Assembly: GCA_028278125.1 (NCBI GenBank)
Contig: JANQEY010000197.1
Span: 1 to 42,306 of the forward strand
From: a bacterium
Lineage (GTDB): Bacteria; Electryoneota; Electryoneia; Electryoneales; Electryoneaceae
Direction: 5' to 3'
Length of the DNA stretch: 42,306 nt
Below the pieces are notes generated by a model. The model made no database searches and had not been told where the DNA came from. It saw only the letters and a program-made list of their open reading frames with translations. Of this stretch, positions 33,967-42,220 are shown in pieces (position 1 is the first letter of the stretch; every line of letters begins with the position of its first letter). Made by a program: the position numbers and the translations under genes.

Positions 33967-34329
33967 ATGGGCGACTACGAAGAGTACTGGTCCGACCGAG
34001 AGAAGGTCGACGCCGACGGCGAACTGCCTGCAGACAAGGACAGTCCGATCTCCATAACGGAATCGTTCCTTGACAACGGCGAATCTGTGGCAGTGGAGAT
34101 CGTCGGAGGAATGGCGACCTTCAACTACGCCAACGGCACCTCCGAGACGGTCCCGATGAACCAGCTGTGGTTCTGCACAACGTGCATGAAGAAGGGCACC
34201 ATGCCGTTCTACACCGACACAGAGGTCTGCCCGACCCATGACACAGCCCTGCTAAAGTTCACGATAAAGGACTACGAGAACTTCAAGCTCCTCTCTAAGA
34301 TGGAGGGCGGGATACTACAGCCCCAGTGA
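33967..34329 (+). CDS. Small zinc-ribbon-like acidic protein
   Basis: 120 residues from ATG 33967; an open frame extending further left is antisense to the GNAT gene and has no start signal. The N-terminus is acidic ('DYEEYWSDREKVDADGELPADKD'). The middle contains 'WFCTTCMKKGTMPFYTDTEVCPTHD', with C-x2-C and a later C-x2-H that can bind one zinc. The function is not recognised; such small zinc-ribbon proteins often work with transcription or translation. It precedes the DRG GTPase by 32 bp on the same strand and may share its transcript. Confidence 0.72.
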   Translation: MGDYEEYWSDREKVDADGELPADKDSPISITESFLDNGESVAVEIVGGMATFNYANGTSETVPMNQLWFCTTCMKKGTMPFYTDTEVCPTHDTALLKFTIKDYENFKLLSKMEGGILQPQ

Positions 34330-34361
34330 GCCTGCTTCTTTTTGGATGACGGTGGACAATA

Positions 34362-35462
34362 ATGGCTTCTCTTGAGGACAAGATAAGGGAGATCGAGGAG
34401 GAGATCCACTCCACCAAGTACAACAAGGCCACCCAGCATCACATCGGCAAGCTGAAGGCCAAGCTCGCCAGGATGCGGGACGAGAAGGTCAAGAGGAGCA
34501 AGGGACCTGCGGGAAGCGGGTTCCATGTACGGAAATCCGGCAATGCCACCATCGCTCTGATAGGTTTACCGAGTGTTGGCAAATCGACGCTTCTGAACCA
34601 GCTTACAGACGCCGACAGCGAGGTAGGCGCATATCAGTTCACTACGCTTTCCGTCATTCCCGGCGTCATGGAGTACCGGGGCGCCAAGATCCAGGTCCTG
34701 GACATGCCCGGTATCATCAAGGGGGCGGCCCACGGCAAGGGGCGGGGGCGGGAGGTGATATCCGCTGCGCGGAGCTCCGATCTCATCCTCATGATCCTCG
34801 ACGTCTTCGATACCAACATCGAGCTTCTGGAGCGCGAACTCAGGGATGCCGGCATCCGTCTCAATGTCACCAGCCCCGATGTCGTTCTGTACAAGAAGGA
34901 CCGCGGCGGCCTCGAGATCAGCAGCACCGTGAAGCTGACGAAGATGGACGAGGAGCTCATCAGCGAGATGGCCAGGGAGTACGGGATCGTCAATGCAGGC
35001 ATCGTTCTGAGGGAGGATGTTGACGCAGACAGGTTCATGGACGCCTTGACCGGCAACCGGGTCTTCACGAAGGCCCTCGTCGTTCTCAACAAGGTCGACC
35101 TTGCCGAACCCGATATCCTTGAAGCGGCCAGAAAGAAGCTAAAAGCATGGCAGACCATCGAGATCTCCGCGAAGTCCGGTCAAGGCATGGAGGAGCTCAA
35201 GGAGGGCATCTTCAATACCCTCGAGTTCATGAGGATCTACATGAAGCCCCCGGGGCAGAAGCCAGATCTTGACGAACCGCTGGTAATCAAATCAGATAGC
35301 ACGGTGGAGGACGTCTGCTGGACCTTGCACAGGGATTTCAAGGACCGCTTTCGGTTCGCCCACGTCTGGGGCAAGAGCGCCAAGTTCCCGGGCCAGATGG
35401 TCGGATTGAGCCATGAGCTCAAGGACGGGGACATCCTCAGCATCGTTATCGTGAAGCAGTAG
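34362..35462 (+). CDS. DRG-type GTPase (Obg family) with TGS domain
   Basis: 366 residues, the typical length of archaeal and eukaryotic DRG. Order: an N-terminal helical part (1-60) with Lys/Arg, G1 'GLPSVGKST' (68-76), switch I region 'AYQFTTLSVIPG', G3 'DMPGIIKGA', the DRG-specific insert after 'ERELRDAGIRLN', G4 'NKVD', G5 'SAKSGQG', and a C-terminal TGS domain ('VCWTLHRDF', 'GLSHELKDGDILSIVIVK'). DRG proteins bind ribosomes and aid translation elongation. This is a core archaeal gene and helps to assign the right part of the window to the host chromosome. Confidence 0.95.
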   Translation: MASLEDKIREIEEEIHSTKYNKATQHHIGKLKAKLARMRDEKVKRSKGPAGSGFHVRKSGNATIALIGLPSVGKSTLLNQLTDADSEVGAYQFTTLSVIPGVMEYRGAKIQVLDMPGIIKGAAHGKGRGREVISAARSSDLILMILDVFDTNIELLERELRDAGIRLNVTSPDVVLYKKDRGGLEISSTVKLTKMDEELISEMAREYGIVNAGIVLREDVDADRFMDALTGNRVFTKALVVLNKVDLAEPDILEAARKKLKAWQTIEISAKSGQGMEELKEGIFNTLEFMRIYMKPPGQKPDLDEPLVIKSDSTVEDVCWTLHRDFKDRFRFAHVWGKSAKFPGQMVGLSHELKDGDILSIVIVKQ

Positions 35463-35748
35463 CGGAGCCCGAACGGAGTTGTAAGCAGTTTCAGCAGGAA
35501 CATCCTCCAGGCGGAGCCCCGGACGGAGCGTCGAGCGACGAATGATAGACCACAAGTAAACGTTGAAGATCGATTGCTCGCCGTATGAGCCGGGGCGCTC
35601 TGCTAGCACAACAATGAGAAAGCGCCCCGGACGGATCGTTGGGCACAAGAAGTATTCGACATAACTTGGATGAAGCGATCTGAAAGCATTGCCCAACGAG
35701 AGTCGGGGCGCGTATGCTAGCATATTAAAATTAAAGCGCCCCGGACGG
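35463..35748. repeat. Spacer with repeated tRNA-Asp 3'-end copies and hairpins
   Basis: The 274-bp spacer has no gene. Two aligned 45-bp units (35591-35635 and 35704-35748) share CGGGGCGC, then TGCTAGCA, then GCGCCCCGGACGGA. The second overlaps the 3' end of tRNA-Asp. Each unit can fold through GGGGCGC/GCGCCCC. Shorter relics, GAGCCCGAACGGA (35465) and GAGCCCCGGACGGA (35514), lie further left. TCGTTGGGCA (35637-35646) pairs with TGCCCAACGA (35691-35700). The copies look like leftovers of events at the tRNA 3' end or a small repeat family. Confidence 0.7.
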
Positions 35749-35811
35749 AATTTGAATCCGTGTCCTCGGCTCGACAGGCCGAGATGATAGACCGGGCTAC
35801 ACCACCAGGGC
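35737..35811 (-). tRNA. tRNA-Asp (GTC)
   Basis: Minus strand, 75 nt. The acceptor GCCCTGG pairs with CCGGGGC (one T-G pair). The anticodon stem TCGGC/GCCGA closes loop CTGTCGA with anticodon GTC. The T-arm is ACGGA-TTCAAAT-TCCGT. CCA is not encoded. A T-rich tract TTTAATTTTAATA follows the 3' end. A hairpin CACCCAT/ATGGGTG (35826-35850) lies in its probable leader. Confidence 0.95.
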
Positions 35812-35868
35812 ACTTGGAAATACTGCACCCATCGACGATGTCCATGGGTGATTTCTCCATAATATTGA

Positions 35869-35882
35869 CTTGGTATATAAAA
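35869..35882. promoter_or_regulatory. Bidirectional TATA box between tRNA-Asp and the MATE gene
   Basis: TGGTATATAAAACA reads as a good TATA box to the right, about 45 bases before ATG 35921, and as TTTTATATACC to the left, about 60 bases before the tRNA-Asp 5' end. Confidence 0.5.
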
Positions 35883-35920
35883 CAATAAGGTTATCTACTG
35901 GACCTGTTCTGTCAGACAGT

Positions 35921-37465
35921 ATGCGGAAGCCCGTTCCGAAGCCTCGGCCCGAGGGTGCGAGGACACGTAAGGACGCCTCCGATCCAGGCCGAAAGCCGTC
36001 GGGGAAGAAGGGTGATTCCGCAGGCCAGAAAGCAGGTAAGAGGCCAGCGAAGAAGGGGGCGAAAGGGACTCTCTCGGCAAAAGAAAGGGCCGACAAGCAG
36101 CGTGTAGAGATCCTGGAGGGGAACATCAACAGGACCATACTTGTCCTCTCCTGGCCCGTGATCGTGAGCATGTTCTTCAACGTCGCCTACAACCTCGTCG
36201 ACACCTTCTACGTCGGCAAACTGGGCCCTGACGCCCTCGCTGCCGTGACCATCGGCTTCTCGTTCCTGTTCATGATATTCGCCATAGGGGGCGGCATCTC
36301 ACTCGGCATCACGTCGGGGGTGGCGCGACTTCTCGGCGCTGGCGAGGACGACGAGGCCGGACGCCTCGCAGCGCACGGGATCATCCTATCGTTGGTAGCG
36401 TCTGGGATCATGATCGCCGTCGGATTCGGGACGCTGGAGGGCATGATAGCCAACCTGGGCAACTCCGAGAACGTCCGGATGCTCGCCTGGGACTACGTTT
36501 CGATCCTGATCGTGGGGATCGTGTTCATGTTCATGGTCTTCTCGCTGAACGGCATCCTCAGGGCGGAGGGGAACATGATGTTCCCGATGTACGCCATCAT
36601 CGTCGGGACCGTAATAAACATCGTTCTGGACCCGATCATGATCTTCGGCCAGTACGGATTCCCGGAGATGGGCGTCGCCGGTGCAGCGCTCGCGACGACC
36701 ATTGCCCAGGCGATAGTCATGGTCATAGTAATCACCTACATCATGAGTGGAAAGACAGGGTTCAAGATACGGTTCAGAGGACTCAAGGTCAGGTTCGCAC
36801 CGATCAAGCAGATCCTGAAGGTGGGATTCCCGGTCTCCATGCTTCAGGGACTGATCGCGGTGGGGATATTCATGTTCACCATCATCGCCGCCATGCTCTC
36901 GGACAAGACCGTGGCAGCTCTCGGACTGGGCTTCAGGCTTAACACCCTCAGCCTCATGCCCGTTTTCGGCATCAACGCAGCAGTGATAACAATGGTGGGT
37001 CAGAACGTTGGCGCCGCCAAGTTCAGCCGGGTCGTCGATACGGTGAAAGCGGGCTGCTACATGGCCTTCGTCTACATCTTCATCGTCGCCCTTGTATTCA
37101 ATCTCAAGCCCAGCCTGTTCATCGAGATATTCACCACCGACAGCACGGTCATCAGCGAGGGTGTCTCCTACATCCAGATCGTGTCCTTCAGCTACATCGC
37201 TCTCGCTGCGATGATCGTGATATCTGGAGCCTTCCAGGGCTCCGGACACGCCTATCCGCCGACCCTGATCATGGCGATCCGCTTGATAATCGTCGGCTTC
37301 CCAGCAGCCTGGCTTTTCACGTTCACATTCGACATGGGCAGTACTGGGATATGGATAGGACTGATGCTCGGCAATGTCATCGCCGCACTTGTCTCCTACA
37401 TATGGTTCCTGCGCGGCAGCTGGAAGAAAGGGCATGAGATAGTTGACGACCTCGCCAGCAGTTAG
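35921..37465 (+). CDS. MATE-family multidrug/sodium antiporter
   Basis: 514 residues from ATG 35921; the TTG at 35870 lies within the TATA region and is not a likely start. After an unusual basic, disordered N-terminal tail (about 1-65, rich in Lys, Arg, Pro, Gly), twelve hydrophobic segments follow in the MATE pattern, beginning 'LVLSWPVIVSMFFNVAYNLVDTFYVGKLG' and with the repeat-two counterpart 'VGFPVSMLQGLIAVGIFMF'. MATE proteins export cationic compounds in exchange for Na+ or H+. The substrate is unknown. It converges on the aldolase gene with 46 bp between the stops. Confidence 0.9.
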   Translation: MRKPVPKPRPEGARTRKDASDPGRKPSGKKGDSAGQKAGKRPAKKGAKGTLSAKERADKQRVEILEGNINRTILVLSWPVIVSMFFNVAYNLVDTFYVGKLGPDALAAVTIGFSFLFMIFAIGGGISLGITSGVARLLGAGEDDEAGRLAAHGIILSLVASGIMIAVGFGTLEGMIANLGNSENVRMLAWDYVSILIVGIVFMFMVFSLNGILRAEGNMMFPMYAIIVGTVINIVLDPIMIFGQYGFPEMGVAGAALATTIAQAIVMVIVITYIMSGKTGFKIRFRGLKVRFAPIKQILKVGFPVSMLQGLIAVGIFMFTIIAAMLSDKTVAALGLGFRLNTLSLMPVFGINAAVITMVGQNVGAAKFSRVVDTVKAGCYMAFVYIFIVALVFNLKPSLFIEIFTTDSTVISEGVSYIQIVSFSYIALAAMIVISGAFQGSGHAYPPTLIMAIRLIIVGFPAAWLFTFTFDMGSTGIWIGLMLGNVIAALVSYIWFLRGSWKKGHEIVDDLASS

Positions 37466-37511
37466 CTTCCGCTATCAAGTTGTTGTAAGCAAGACCGCCG
37501 CCGTACGGATA

Positions 37512-38642
37512 TCACTGGCCAAGCGCTTTCCTGACCACCGATGCCTTTCCAGCGGAGCCGAACGCCTTGATATGATCTGCCGTCGCCTTGTACGACTGCT
37601 CCTCAACCACTGCGAGGCAGTCGTCCGACATCGCGTAGATGGCATCGAAGAACTGCTGGGTCGCATATTTACCGTTCTTGCCGAAGACCTCGATATCGCG
37701 CTTGCCCTCCATGGGCTTGGTGGACAGTACCCAGTCGAACATCTCCTGCCAGAGCGATGGATGATGCTCCTTCAACGCGTCGAACACTATGTTCTGGTAG
37801 AGCGTCGCAACGTTCCCCTTGAGGATATGGCCTCGCGGGAACTTGGTCTCGATCATGTCCAGCGGTGTGCCAGTGATCCCGTGCTGCGCGATGCGGACGT
37901 CGTGGCCGTTGTCGCGAAGGGATGTGGCCACGTCGACGGTCCTGTCGATGTCGATGGTCACCTGCACGATGGGGTTGCCATCGGCGTCGAAGACGTTCCC
38001 GTGGGTGCTCCCGTTGGAGATCGCCAGGAGCTGCGGCTCGATATCCGCCTCCTTCAGGGCGCCTATGAACGTGACAGCCTCCTCGGGCGTGGTCAGGACC
38101 ATGCCATCGCCGTCGGTCCTGCCGATCTCGCCGACCTCCACCTCGAGGCCGAACTCCTTCGCCCCCATGTTCTCCTTGATGAAGGTCGCGAGGACCTTCG
38201 TTGCCTCGATGTTGGGAGCCAGCTCCTCTCTCACGTTGGCACCGTCGAAGTCGAAGAGATGGGATGCGTCGATGGCGAAGCTGCTGTAGCCTGATGATAT
38301 CTGCTCAGATATCAGCTCCTTGATGTCGGCGATGTCGTCCGGGGTCCCGGTCTTCACCCCGATATGGTCAGCATGCAGCACCCATGCATCATGGCCGACC
38401 TCCTCGTTGACCTCGAACAACCCCTTCGAGAATGTGCTCGGCCTTAGCCCTGTGTAACCGATATGCTGGTTGCACTCGGTCCTGGCCAGCTCCATTATAA
38501 CCGGCGCGTCAAGGTCCTTTGCGGCCCGGAACACGCCCTTGGCGACCCCGGGAAGGATCCTGGCGTTGACCGCCAGTATGATGCATTCCTCGTCGATCAG
38601 TGCGTTGTATACCCTGTTCCCTGGTAACGGCTCGTACATCAT
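37512..38642 (-). CDS. Class II (zinc) fructose-bisphosphate aldolase-like protein
   Basis: About 376 residues. Class II aldolase features: 'APVIMELARTE' near the N-terminus, the zinc-ligand motif 'VLHADHIGV', 'GYSSFAIDASHL', 'LEVEVGEIG' with the metal-binding Glu, 'LLAISNGSTHGN' and 'VRIAQHGITGTP'. The reaction is reversible cleavage of fructose-1,6-bisphosphate, or a related ketose bisphosphate. GAGGTGATC precedes two ATGs; I use 38642. The gene starts ten bases after the stop of the phosphofructokinase gene, so the two successive glycolytic steps form an operon. The length is greater than the usual short class II enzymes, so an alternative sugar-phosphate substrate cannot be excluded. Confidence 0.82.
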   Translation of the reverse strand: MMYEPLPGNRVYNALIDEECIILAVNARILPGVAKGVFRAAKDLDAPVIMELARTECNQHIGYTGLRPSTFSKGLFEVNEEVGHDAWVLHADHIGVKTGTPDDIADIKELISEQISSGYSSFAIDASHLFDFDGANVREELAPNIEATKVLATFIKENMGAKEFGLEVEVGEIGRTDGDGMVLTTPEEAVTFIGALKEADIEPQLLAISNGSTHGNVFDADGNPIVQVTIDIDRTVDVATSLRDNGHDVRIAQHGITGTPLDMIETKFPRGHILKGNVATLYQNIVFDALKEHHPSLWQEMFDWVLSTKPMEGKRDIEVFGKNGKYATQQFFDAIYAMSDDCLAVVEEQSYKATADHIKAFGSAGKASVVRKALGQ

Positions 38643-38652
38643 GATCACCTCG

Positions 38653-39729
38653 TTATCTGCTGCTCCAGAACAGCCTTGCCTCCGACATCCTGTTCTCGGG
38701 CACGGTCTTGAGAGTGCCTACGGCCTCCTCAAGGGGCACCGCCATTACATCGGTCCCTCGCAGGGCCGCCATATGGCCGAACTCGCCCCTGTCCACCATC
38801 TCGGCGGCGAGGATGCCCAGGCGGGTGCCGAGGACCACGTCGAACGCGGTCGGCTTGCCCGCTCTCTGCAGATGGCCGAGCACCACGTGCCGGCTCTCCT
38901 TTCCGGTGAGCTTGCCCATGCTCTTGGCCAGCCGCTGGCCTATGCCGCCGAGGCGGACATGGCCGAAGGCGTCCTTCTCCTCAGTCTGGAGGACGAAGTC
39001 CTCCTCATCGGCAGGCTTCACCCCTTCTGAAACAGCTATGATCGTGTAGTTCTTCCCCTCCGCCTCTCGCTTGTTGACGACCTCCGCCAGCTCGTTCATG
39101 TCGAACGGCTCCTCAGGCAGGAGGATGATATGCGCACCGCCGGCCATGCCGGCGTGAAGCGTGATCCAGCCTGCATGTCGTCCCATGACCTCGACGACGA
39201 TGACCCTGGAATGTGATCTGGCCGTGGTATGCAGGTTGAAGATGGCGTCGGCGGCCCTGTTCGTTGCGGTGTCGAAGCCGAACGTGTAGTCAGTTGCACT
39301 GAGGTCGTTGTCGATGGTCTTCGGGACCCCGACGACGTTGATCCCGTCGGCGGTCAGCTTCTGGGCGACTCCGAGCGTGTCGTCGCCGCCGATGGCTATC
39401 AGGCTGCTCAGGCCGAACGCCTGGAAGCTCTCCCGGACCATGTCCACACCACCGTCGATCATGTAGGGATTCGTCCTGGATGTGCCCAGGACGGTTCCGC
39501 CCTCGGTGTGGATATCCTCGACGGTGCCTCGGTCGAGACCCTTCATCTTCCTCTCGGTGGTCAGGCTGGCCCAACCGTTCTGCAGGCCGACCACCTCGTA
39601 ACCGAGCGCCTCGGCCTTGAACACGATGCCCCTGATAACGGCGTTCAGGCCGGGGGCGTCCCCGCCTCCCGTCAGGACTCCGATCCTTCCCTTGCTTCGC
39701 ACATCCGAGCTGGAACTGTCGTCTGTCAT
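38653..39729 (-). CDS. 6-phosphofructokinase, pyrophosphate-dependent type by motif
   Basis: 358 residues. PfkA-family motifs: 'GVLTGGGDAPGLNAVIRG', 'GGTVLGTSR', 'AIGGDDTLG', 'VPKTIDND', 'VEVMGRHAGWITL' and 'VLGHLQRAGKPTAFD'. At the two positions that separate phosphate donors, it has Asp117 (GGDD, where ATP enzymes have GGDG) and Lys137 (PKTIDND, where ATP enzymes have PGTIDND). Both point to pyrophosphate as donor (established family rule); Asp140 is the catalytic base. A PPi enzyme works in both glycolysis and gluconeogenesis. It heads the operon with the aldolase. TTTATAATC at about 39813-39821 is the probable promoter. Confidence 0.9.
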   Translation of the reverse strand: MTDDSSSSDVRSKGRIGVLTGGGDAPGLNAVIRGIVFKAEALGYEVVGLQNGWASLTTERKMKGLDRGTVEDIHTEGGTVLGTSRTNPYMIDGGVDMVRESFQAFGLSSLIAIGGDDTLGVAQKLTADGINVVGVPKTIDNDLSATDYTFGFDTATNRAADAIFNLHTTARSHSRVIVVEVMGRHAGWITLHAGMAGGAHIILLPEEPFDMNELAEVVNKREAEGKNYTIIAVSEGVKPADEEDFVLQTEEKDAFGHVRLGGIGQRLAKSMGKLTGKESRHVVLGHLQRAGKPTAFDVVLGTRLGILAAEMVDRGEFGHMAALRGTDVMAVPLEEAVGTLKTVPENRMSEARLFWSSR

Positions 39730-39809
39730 GCGATCCCCGTCACATCGTCAGGGCCCGTCCAGCCTGGTCCTCCTGGACCCTGCCGCGGCCCTCCAGACGG
39801 CGATTTGTC

Positions 39810-39857
39810 CCGGATTATAAAGAACTTGCGCACCCCCTTCACAGAATATATATAATC
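39810..39857. promoter_or_regulatory. Divergent TATA boxes for phosphofructokinase and glutamine synthetase
   Basis: Leftward, the minus strand has CTTTATAATCC (about 39812-39822), some 85 bases before the phosphofructokinase start. Rightward, GAATATATATAATCG (about 39843-39857) lies some 65 bases before the glutamine synthetase start. The hairpin CCTGACCCCGCTTGACAGG and an AAGGAGGA site follow in the leader. Confidence 0.6.
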
Positions 39858-39919
39858 GTTAGGGCGTTGGTGGTTGCCCCTGACCCCGCTTGACAGGGTC
39901 ATTACAAGGAGGAATGACG

Positions 39920-41269
39920 ATGCGCGACGATCCATCATCCGGAAAGGGTTCGATTGATACAGGCGACCTCGAGTTCGTTGAGCTCTGGTTCACTGACGGT
40001 CTCGGCTTCCTGAAGGCGGTCACCATCAGGGCCGCCGACCTTGACGACGCATTGGCCGACGGCGTCGGCATCGACGGCTCCTCCGTTCCCGGGTTCGTAG
40101 GGATCGAGGCGAGCGACATGATCGCCATGCCCGATCCATCCACGTTCAGGCCTGTTCCCTGGCACGAGGGTCCTTCGACGGGGCGGATCATCTGCGACGT
40201 CCACAACCCGGACGGAACCCCGTTCGAAGGCGATCCCAGGACGATCCTCAAGAAGGTCCTTAAGAAGGCCGCCGACATGGGCCTGGAATACATCATCAAG
40301 CCCGAGCTCGAGTACTTCTATTTCGACGATCTCGCGACGCGCGAGCTCCTCGATAACGGCGGCTACATGGACCTGCCCCCGTTCGACAAGGGCGTCGGCC
40401 TGCGCCAGGAGACCATCCTCAACCTGCAGGCCATAGGCATAGACGTCGCCTTCAGCCACCACGAGGCGGCTCCGGGACAGAACGAGATCGAGGTCAAGAT
40501 GACCGACGCCCTCGCGGGCGCCGACATCGCCATGACCTACAGGCATGTAGTCAAGGAGATCGCAAGACAGCACGATGTCATCGCATCGTTCATGCCCAAA
40601 CCACTGGCCGGCGTTCACGGCAGCGGCATGCACGTCCACCAGATGCTCATGAAGGACGGCAAGAACGCCTTCCATGACCCCGAAGGCGAATACAGCCTAT
40701 CCGAAACCGCCAGACAGTTCATCGCCGGCCTGCTGAAGCACAGCCGCGAGATCACGCTGGTAACGAACCAGTGGGCCAACTCCTACAAGCGCCTCATGTC
40801 CGGCTTCGAGGCGCCGATATTTATCTCATGGGGAGACCGCAACAGGTCGACCCTGATCAGGCTCCCCAACGACAGATCGGGCAACGGGACCAACGTTCGC
40901 GTCGAGTACCGCTCCCCCGACCCAGCCTGCAATCCGTACCTCGCCCTCAGCATGATGCTGTCAGCAGGACTCGAAGGGATCGAGAACGCTTACGAACCGC
41001 CGGAACCCGTCGATTTCAACGTCCATGCGCATACCAAGAGCGAGCTCTCCGAGATGGGTCTGCTCACGCTGCCGGAGAGCCTGCACGAGGCGATCAAGTA
41101 TTTCGAGGAGAGCGAGTTGGCCAAGGCGACGCTTGGGCCGCATACATACGACTGGCTGTTGGAGACGAAGCGGAGCGAGTGGAACGAGTACAAGCGGCAT
41201 GTTGCGATCTCTGTTACTACTGCCGAGGTGACGGAGTTCGAGCTGAGGAAGTTCTTGCCGTTGCTTTGA
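39920..41269 (+). CDS. glnA: Glutamine synthetase, type I
   Basis: 449 residues from ATG 39920, six bases after AAGGAGGA; the ATG at 39914 abuts that site. All type I landmarks are present: the latch 'IDGSSVPGF', 'KPELEYFYF', 'HHEAAPGQNEIEVK', 'GSGMHVHQ', 'NSYKRLMSGFEAP' with the ammonia-site Glu, 'RNRSTLIRLP' and 'VEYRSPDPACNPYLAL'. It makes glutamine from glutamate, ammonia and ATP in a dodecamer. No adenylylation-type insert is obvious. It is transcribed away from the phosphofructokinase operon. A second glutamine synthetase fragment lies on the opposite strand at the contig end. Confidence 0.95.
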   Translation: MRDDPSSGKGSIDTGDLEFVELWFTDGLGFLKAVTIRAADLDDALADGVGIDGSSVPGFVGIEASDMIAMPDPSTFRPVPWHEGPSTGRIICDVHNPDGTPFEGDPRTILKKVLKKAADMGLEYIIKPELEYFYFDDLATRELLDNGGYMDLPPFDKGVGLRQETILNLQAIGIDVAFSHHEAAPGQNEIEVKMTDALAGADIAMTYRHVVKEIARQHDVIASFMPKPLAGVHGSGMHVHQMLMKDGKNAFHDPEGEYSLSETARQFIAGLLKHSREITLVTNQWANSYKRLMSGFEAPIFISWGDRNRSTLIRLPNDRSGNGTNVRVEYRSPDPACNPYLALSMMLSAGLEGIENAYEPPEPVDFNVHAHTKSELSEMGLLTLPESLHEAIKYFEESELAKATLGPHTYDWLLETKRSEWNEYKRHVAISVTTAEVTEFELRKFLPLL

Positions 41270-41593
41270 ACGGATTCGATCGATCGTGATGGTCTCGGAG
41301 GGATACCCTTCCTGACCGGCCCCCCACGCTTTTCCAAGGATTGGGCATGAAAGCAATCTTACCGAACACCGAAGGATTGTATCCAATACCAAACGATCGC
41401 ATTTTTCCTTGACCCTTAGGCCCAATCCTTGGCCGTGCCGGGAGTGGACGATACGGATATTGCTTGATCGTCATGAGTATCGTTCACGTAGGGGGCCGGG
41501 GTATACGTTGCAATTACGGACGACGTTCCCGCGCCGGGAAACCGCTAGCACAATTATGGGGACCTGTTGGGACCCATGCCGATAGATCGCTTG
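41270..41593. repeat. Spacer with nested long-range inverted repeats
   Basis: There is no convincing gene between the two glutamine synthetase genes. CCGGCCCCC (41316-41324) matches GGGGGCCGG (41491-41499), and inside it CCAAGGATTGGGC (41334-41346) matches GCCCAATCCTTGG (41420-41432), both perfect. The enclosed 73 bases contain a further small ATTG/CAAT hairpin. The nested design suggests a structured RNA, a terminator region or a degenerate mobile element. Confidence 0.65.
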
Positions 41594-41787
41594 CACCCAC
41601 CCGACGGATACCCACGCCGAGATACAGCTAGCACCCACGCTAGCACATCGTTGTCACCCACCCAACGGATACCCACGCCGAGATACAGTTAACACCCACG
41701 CTAGCACATCGTTGTCACCCACCCAACGGAACGGCCCACGCCGATATGCAGCCAGCACCCACGCTAGCACATCGTTGTCACCCACCC
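41594..41787. repeat. Three-copy 61-bp tandem repeat
   Basis: Units at 41594-41654, 41655-41715 and 41716-41778 (the last 63 bp, more diverged), then a 9-bp start of a fourth. Each begins CACCCACCCRACGG, has CCCACGCCGA in the middle and carries GCTAGCAC or a variant twice in its second half. A decayed version with CCGCTAGCAC lies just upstream (41540-41593). No conserved open frame runs through the units. Confidence 0.9.
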
Positions 41788-41818
41788 TCTCGTAAAATGC
41801 AGAAGGGTAAGCCCAGAA

Positions 41819-42180
41819 TTAGATCGTCGTCAGATAATTATCGATCTCCCACGGTGTGACCATCGTCCTGTACACTTCCCACTCCCTGTGCTTGATCCTC
41901 AGGAAGTGCTCGTAGACATGCTCGCCCAGGGTCTCCCTCATCAGATCGCTCTCCTCCATGAAGGAGAGGGCGTGGTGGAGGTTGTCGGGGAGGTTGCCTA
42001 TGCCCATCTCGCGGCGCTTCTCCCAGCCCATCTTGTAGAGGTCGCCCTCCACCTTGGCGGGTGGTTCGAGGCCGCGCTCCATCCCGTCAAGGCCGGCGGC
42101 GAGAGCCACTGCGAACTGCAGGTAGGTATTGCCGGATGGGCCCGGTGATCTGAGCGCGAAGCGGGTCTGCGCGATTTGCG
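41819..42180 (-). pseudogene. glnA: C-terminal fragment of a second type I glutamine synthetase
   Basis: The minus strand encodes 'TRFALRSPGPSGNTYLQFAV', then 'LAAGLDGMERGLEPP' and a normal C-terminus 'MVTPWEIDNYLTTI' with stop, equal to about the last 115-120 residues of a type I glutamine synthetase. The bases around 42160-42110 are in frame but are not an ATG start; the frame continues upstream to about 42200, where a stop occurs and the similarity is lost. Beyond that the sequence matches UvrA. It is therefore a gene cut by a junction, either a real broken copy or an assembly chimera at the contig end. It may be the tail of the host's main GlnA. Confidence 0.75.
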
Positions 42181-42220
42181 CCGACAGTGCCGTTGGGGCA
42201 AGTTACCGCGCTCAAGGACC

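Noticed and set aside
36386..37435. 349-residue open frame antisense to the MATE gene
   Set aside because: A GC-rich shadow frame: Asp/His/Glu-rich with no domain pattern, fully inside a clear membrane-protein gene.
37443..38294. Long plus-strand frame over the aldolase gene
   Set aside because: The opposite strand has unambiguous aldolase motifs throughout; the frame arises from codon bias.
39229..39855. Plus-strand frame over the phosphofructokinase gene
   Set aside because: Antisense shadow of intact PfkA motifs; it also runs across the divergent promoters.
41594..41787. CRISPR array
   Set aside because: The units are contiguous 61-bp tandem copies with no unique spacers between short repeats, and no cas genes are nearby.
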